From RHLJ01 sp040222455 (GTDB lineage Bacteria > Bacteroidota > Rhodothermia > Balneolales > Balneolaceae): a stretch of 64,000 nucleotides of DNA. The notes under the pieces were generated by a model. The model was not told the origin of the DNA, made no database searches, and was given only the letters and a program-made list of their open reading frames with translations. The position numbers were made by a program, and so were the translations under genes. The stretch is from contig JAVKDD010000011.1 in assembly GCA_040222455.1 (NCBI GenBank), forward strand, positions 62,001 to 126,000, read 5' to 3'. Shown one piece after another: positions 60,834-64,000 of the stretch. Within the stretch, counting starts at the first letter, position 1, and each line of letters begins with the position of its first letter.

Positions 60834-63668
60834 TTAATTCCCCTCTTTAAAATCCTGGCTTATTAAAATTGGTTTACCAAATCCGAGGGCTTCAAGCCGA
60901 TCCATTTGAGTTTTTGCATCACCTACTACCAGATAAATCATTTTATTTGGGTTAGCGTATTGTTCGGCGAGTTCAGAAATACGATCAATGGTAATGTCTT
61001 TCACAATTTGTTCCCTTTCTTTAACGTAATCCGCCGACCAACCATAATCGCTCATATCTTCAAGCATATTAAGTTTTGCACCAAGGGTTTCGAATCTACG
61101 GGCATTACTTTTTAATAAGAAACTCTTGGTGGTTTCTAAATCCTGCTCCGTAAAAGTATCTGGGTATTTTGATAGGATTTCTTTTACTAATGCGGCTGAT
61201 TCATAAGTTACATTTGTTCGAACTCCACTACTAATAGTGAAAGGACCAGGAAGTTCAGACCCATTAAAACCTGATCCGATTCCATAAGTGTAGCCCTTTC
61301 CTTCCCTAAGCTCTTGAGTAAATCGAGATGCGAATCCTCCACCTCCAAGTATATAGTTCATAACAGTGGCAGAATAAAAATCTGAATCGGTTTCAGGCAT
61401 TGCTAAATAGCCAAACCGAATAACAGATTGTTTAGCATCTGGAACATCATAAAAATAAACCTTAGACTCTGATGGACTCTCAGGGAAACTTAACTCAGGA
61501 AGTGCAACTTCTTTTGATTCCCAGCCAGTCTCAATAGCTGAAAGTGAGTTCAAAACTTCTCGAGGGGAAACTGATCCAACAACAAGAAAACTTGCGAGGT
61601 TTGGTGAGAAGTTATTATTGTAATAAGATTTCAAATCATCAATAGTAATCGATTCTACACTACTTACAGTACCTATTTGATTATTTGATAAAATATTATT
61701 CTCACCATATAATAATTTATTGTAGGTATTGCTGGCAATGCTATTAGGATTAGCACTTTGAGCTGCTATTTGGCTTAAGGTGCTTTGTTTAGCTAATTCA
61801 AATTCGGTTACATCCCAGCGAGGTTCAAGCAGCATTTCCTGAACTATAGCCATAGTTTTAGCATAATTTCGAGAAAGTGTATTTCCTGTAATATTAATAC
61901 TTTGTTGGCTAGAATTTATATTAATACTAGCACCTAGTTCTTCGATGGCTTCTTCTAATTCCTCGGGAGTTTTATTTGCGGTACCTCGTGTCATAAGTTC
62001 AGCTACAAGATTGGCAACACCTACTTTATTTGGATCGTCAAGAAGTAATCCGCCATCTATCTTTAACTCAAATTGGACGAGCGGAAGTTCTGTATTTTCA
62101 ATTCCATGAACAGCTAATCCATTACTAAGTTCTTCTTCCCAAACATTTGGTACGGCAACATCAGGACTGTTACCATATGGGGGTTCAACCGAGCGGTCGA
62201 AACTAGAAGGAGTTCGCTCATAGGTAGTCTCTTCAGGTAAAGTGAAAGACTCATTAGCTCCGCTTTCTGTTATTGATTCTTCCGATACTTCTGCGAGCTC
62301 TGAACCATCAAGTGCAAGCTCAGCCTGACCTTTAGGGATAAAACTTGTAGCAACAAAATCCTTGTCTTTTATATATTGATCATACACTCTAAGAACATCT
62401 TCTCGGGTAACAGCGAGTGTTTTCTTGATATCTTCATTTATATATCCAGGGTTGTCTGCGAAGATATTGTATTGAGCAAGGTTGAATGCTTTTCCAAGTA
62501 CACTTGAAAGCCCATTATAGAATTGTGTTTCAATTCCTGCTTTAATTCGATTTAAATCAGCTTCAGAAAAACCTTCCTCTTCAAATCGTTCAAAACCTTC
62601 ATAAATAGCAGTTTCAACATCGTTTAAATTCGTATTTGGAAAGGCACGAACCATTAAATAAACTTCACCAGAAATTTCAGAATTATTATTAAATAGCCCC
62701 ACATTAGAAGTGAGTTCTTTTTCATCAATAAGTACTTTATTAAGTGGAGCTTTTTTGCCAGTAGCTAATAATTGTGTTAGAATATCTAATGCATAAGCAT
62801 CATTGTGATATAAATCTACTCCAGGCCAAACCATTCTAAGTTCAGGAAGTCGAGCAAAATTATCTTCGTAATAAAGTTTCTTGGTTTCGCTAAGAGAGGC
62901 TAGTTGATCAGGTAGTGGAGTTATTTCCTGTCCTCGCGGAATTTCATCAAAATATTTATGAACCCATTCTTTCGCTTGAGCTACATCAAAATCACCTGCA
63001 ATAACTAATGTAGCATTGTTTGGGACATACCATTTGTTATAGAAATCTTTTACGTCTGCAAGAGTAGCATTTTGTAAGTCTTCAAGCGAACCGATTACTT
63101 GCCAATTATATGGATGACTTTCAGGGTACATATTTTTGCCAATAACATAATTTGCATGTCCATAAGGTTGATTATCGACTCCTTGTCTTTTTTCATTTTT
63201 TACAACTTGTTTTTCTTTTGCAACTACAGCTTCAGTTACTGTATTAATAAAATAGCCCAGTTTATCAGCTTCCGCCCAGATCATCTTCTCAAGAGCGTCG
63301 TTAGGAACAGTTTGGAAGTAATTTGTTCGATCTCTACTTGTAGAACCATTAGCACCTGAACCTCCAATTCGGCTACTCATTTTATCAAGACCTCCTTTTC
63401 CTAAGTTTTCAGATTCAAGGAATAAGAGATGTTCAAATAAATGAGCGAAACCAGTTTTTCCTTCTAATTCTCTGGAAGATCCAACATGAAAAGTAAGAGC
63501 TACAGCAGTAACGGGATCAGAATCATCTTGATGGAAGATAACTTCAAGACCATTATCGAGAGTCATTTTTTCATATTCAACGGAGAAGTCTTGCTTCTGT
63601 GGCGAACAGGAAATGATTAATAGGGAAAGTGATAATAGTGATAGGAGAGAAAATTGGATTCTATTCAT
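60834..63668 (-). CDS. M16 family zinc metallopeptidase (two-lobed), lipoprotein
   Basis: 944 residues. The lipobox L-I-I-S-C puts the lipid at C21. The inverted zinc motif H-x-x-E-H is H76-L-F-E-H80. The second M16 half (from about 505; N-G-L-A-V-H-G-I-E-N-T) lacks it, as expected for a pitrilysin-like enzyme with active and inactive lobes fused. It degrades oligopeptides in the periplasm or at the cell surface. It follows the divergent DUF3109 gene and precedes the S1C protease gene on the same strand, 62 nt apart. Confidence 0.92.
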   Translation of the reverse strand: MNRIQFSLLSLLSLSLLIISCSPQKQDFSVEYEKMTLDNGLEVIFHQDDSDPVTAVALTFHVGSSRELEGKTGFAHLFEHLLFLESENLGKGGLDKMSSRIGGSGANGSTSRDRTNYFQTVPNDALEKMIWAEADKLGYFINTVTEAVVAKEKQVVKNEKRQGVDNQPYGHANYVIGKNMYPESHPYNWQVIGSLEDLQNATLADVKDFYNKWYVPNNATLVIAGDFDVAQAKEWVHKYFDEIPRGQEITPLPDQLASLSETKKLYYEDNFARLPELRMVWPGVDLYHNDAYALDILTQLLATGKKAPLNKVLIDEKELTSNVGLFNNNSEISGEVYLMVRAFPNTNLNDVETAIYEGFERFEEEGFSEADLNRIKAGIETQFYNGLSSVLGKAFNLAQYNIFADNPGYINEDIKKTLAVTREDVLRVYDQYIKDKDFVATSFIPKGQAELALDGSELAEVSEESITESGANESFTLPEETTYERTPSSFDRSVEPPYGNSPDVAVPNVWEEELSNGLAVHGIENTELPLVQFELKIDGGLLLDDPNKVGVANLVAELMTRGTANKTPEELEEAIEELGASININSSQQSINITGNTLSRNYAKTMAIVQEMLLEPRWDVTEFELAKQSTLSQIAAQSANPNSIASNTYNKLLYGENNILSNNQIGTVSSVESITIDDLKSYYNNNFSPNLASFLVVGSVSPREVLNSLSAIETGWESKEVALPELSFPESPSESKVYFYDVPDAKQSVIRFGYLAMPETDSDFYSATVMNYILGGGGFASRFTQELREGKGYTYGIGSGFNGSELPGPFTISSGVRTNVTYESAALVKEILSKYPDTFTEQDLETTKSFLLKSNARRFETLGAKLNMLEDMSDYGWSADYVKEREQIVKDITIDRISELAEQYANPNKMIYLVVGDAKTQMDRLEALGFGKPILISQDFKEGN

Positions 63669-63810
63669 CGTTGTATAAAATTTGAGTTTTTAGACCAACT
63701 AGAGACGAATATATGGTAGTTATGTTTCTAAAACTGTTAAAGAATGATTTTTCAAAAGATAATTAGATAAGCACATATTTTGTTGTGGCACGATGTTTGT
63801 ATATTCCAAT

Positions 63811-64000
63811 ATGATAAAAGTAGGAGATACTATAATTGCCGATGATATTGCAACTACAAAGTTTGCATGCGACCTCCCTCGTTGTAAAGGAGCATGTTGT
63901 GTAGTTGGCGATGCGGGCGCACCCGTTGTAAAAGGAGAAATACCCATTCTTCACAAAGCATACCGACTTCTAAAAGATGAGTTGGATCCAAAGGCTGTTG
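63811..64000 (+). CDS. DUF3109 family protein, partial (5' end only)
   Basis: The first 63 residues of a gene running off the window. M-I-K-V-G-D-T-I-I precedes C-D-L-P-R-C-K-G-A-C-C-V-V-G-D-A-G-A-P, the cysteine block of DUF3109 (YkgJ-like zinc/iron-sulfur cluster family). An in-frame ATG at 63793 is possible, but the family start fits 63811. Function unknown. It is divergent from the M16 gene. Confidence 0.85.
   Translation, partial: MIKVGDTIIADDIATTKFACDLPRCKGACCVVGDAGAPVVKGEIPILHKAYRLLKDELDPKAV

Noticed and set aside
1..64000. tRNA/rRNA genes, CRISPR arrays, prophage, toxin-antitoxin or restriction systems
   Set aside because: I saw no cloverleaf or spacer-repeat pattern and no such protein families on either strand; a covariance-model scan was not possible here.

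Overview
The window is AT-rich, gene-dense bacterial chromosome. It most resembles a marine member of the Bacteroidota/Balneolota/Rhodothermota group. The evidence is a type IX secretion C-terminal sorting domain of the N-Y-P-N-P-F-N-P-T-T type, a PRK02122-type NagB/PIG-L fusion, a Lacal_2735-type small protein, a tricorn-like S41 peptidase, DUF3494 ice-binding-like proteins and a TonB-dependent B12 receptor. Many starts lack a clear Shine-Dalgarno sequence, as is usual in that group. The phylum assignment is inference from gene content. No rRNA, tRNA, CRISPR array or prophage was found.

Layout. 1-3.7 kb: a partial phosphodiester glycosidase, the NagB/PIG-L fusion and TatD. 3.7-7.4 kb: a hairpin-rich gap, two tandem DUF3494 proteins (one with a T9SS tail, one a lipoprotein), an AraC-type regulator and a small lipoprotein. 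7.4-16.2 kb: PdxB, a pyrimidine nucleoside phosphorylase, a pspA-led three-gene module, a crotonase, a CNNM/CorC protein, an AAA ATPase and a short Lacal_2735-type gene. 16.4-18.0 kb: a ThuA-like protein and two small convergent genes. 18.1-24.8 kb: a TetR-led tripartite ABC-2 exporter operon (TolC, HlyD, two ATPases, two permeases) resembling cecR-ybhGFSR. 24.9-31.5 kb: a cyclase/TolB-like/TPR/AraC fusion, an MDR oxidoreductase, a DUF4386 protein, azurin, an ECF sigma factor with a small membrane partner, and a lipoprotein. 31.5-42.1 kb: a tricorn-like peptidase, PheA, an outer-membrane barrel, XseA, a LolA-like/thioesterase fusion, three small overlapping genes and a CDF cation transporter.

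42.1-43.0 kb holds a REP-associated Y1 transposase between two 162-bp direct repeats that are about 97% identical. A third, degenerate repeat copy reaches into the 3' end of the CDF gene. 43.1-49.8 kb is housekeeping: dihydroorotase, a secreted EEP-family hydrolase, TsaB, AccD (all four zinc-finger cysteines replaced), ObgE and DprA. 49.9-53.4 kb: a GAF histidine kinase, then a cobalamin riboswitch controlling a BtuB-like receptor. 53.5-64 kb: a small secreted protein, phosphoglucomutase, a DUF305/LVIVD lipoprotein pair, a DUF985 cupin, an S1C protease, an M16 peptidase and the start of a DUF3109 gene.

The observations most worth following are the repeat/RAYT unit that has rewritten a neighbouring gene's C-terminus, the zinc-less AccD, the LolA-like/hot-dog fusion and the cyclase-to-AraC fusion. 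No single complete and clearly new defence or metabolic system is evident.
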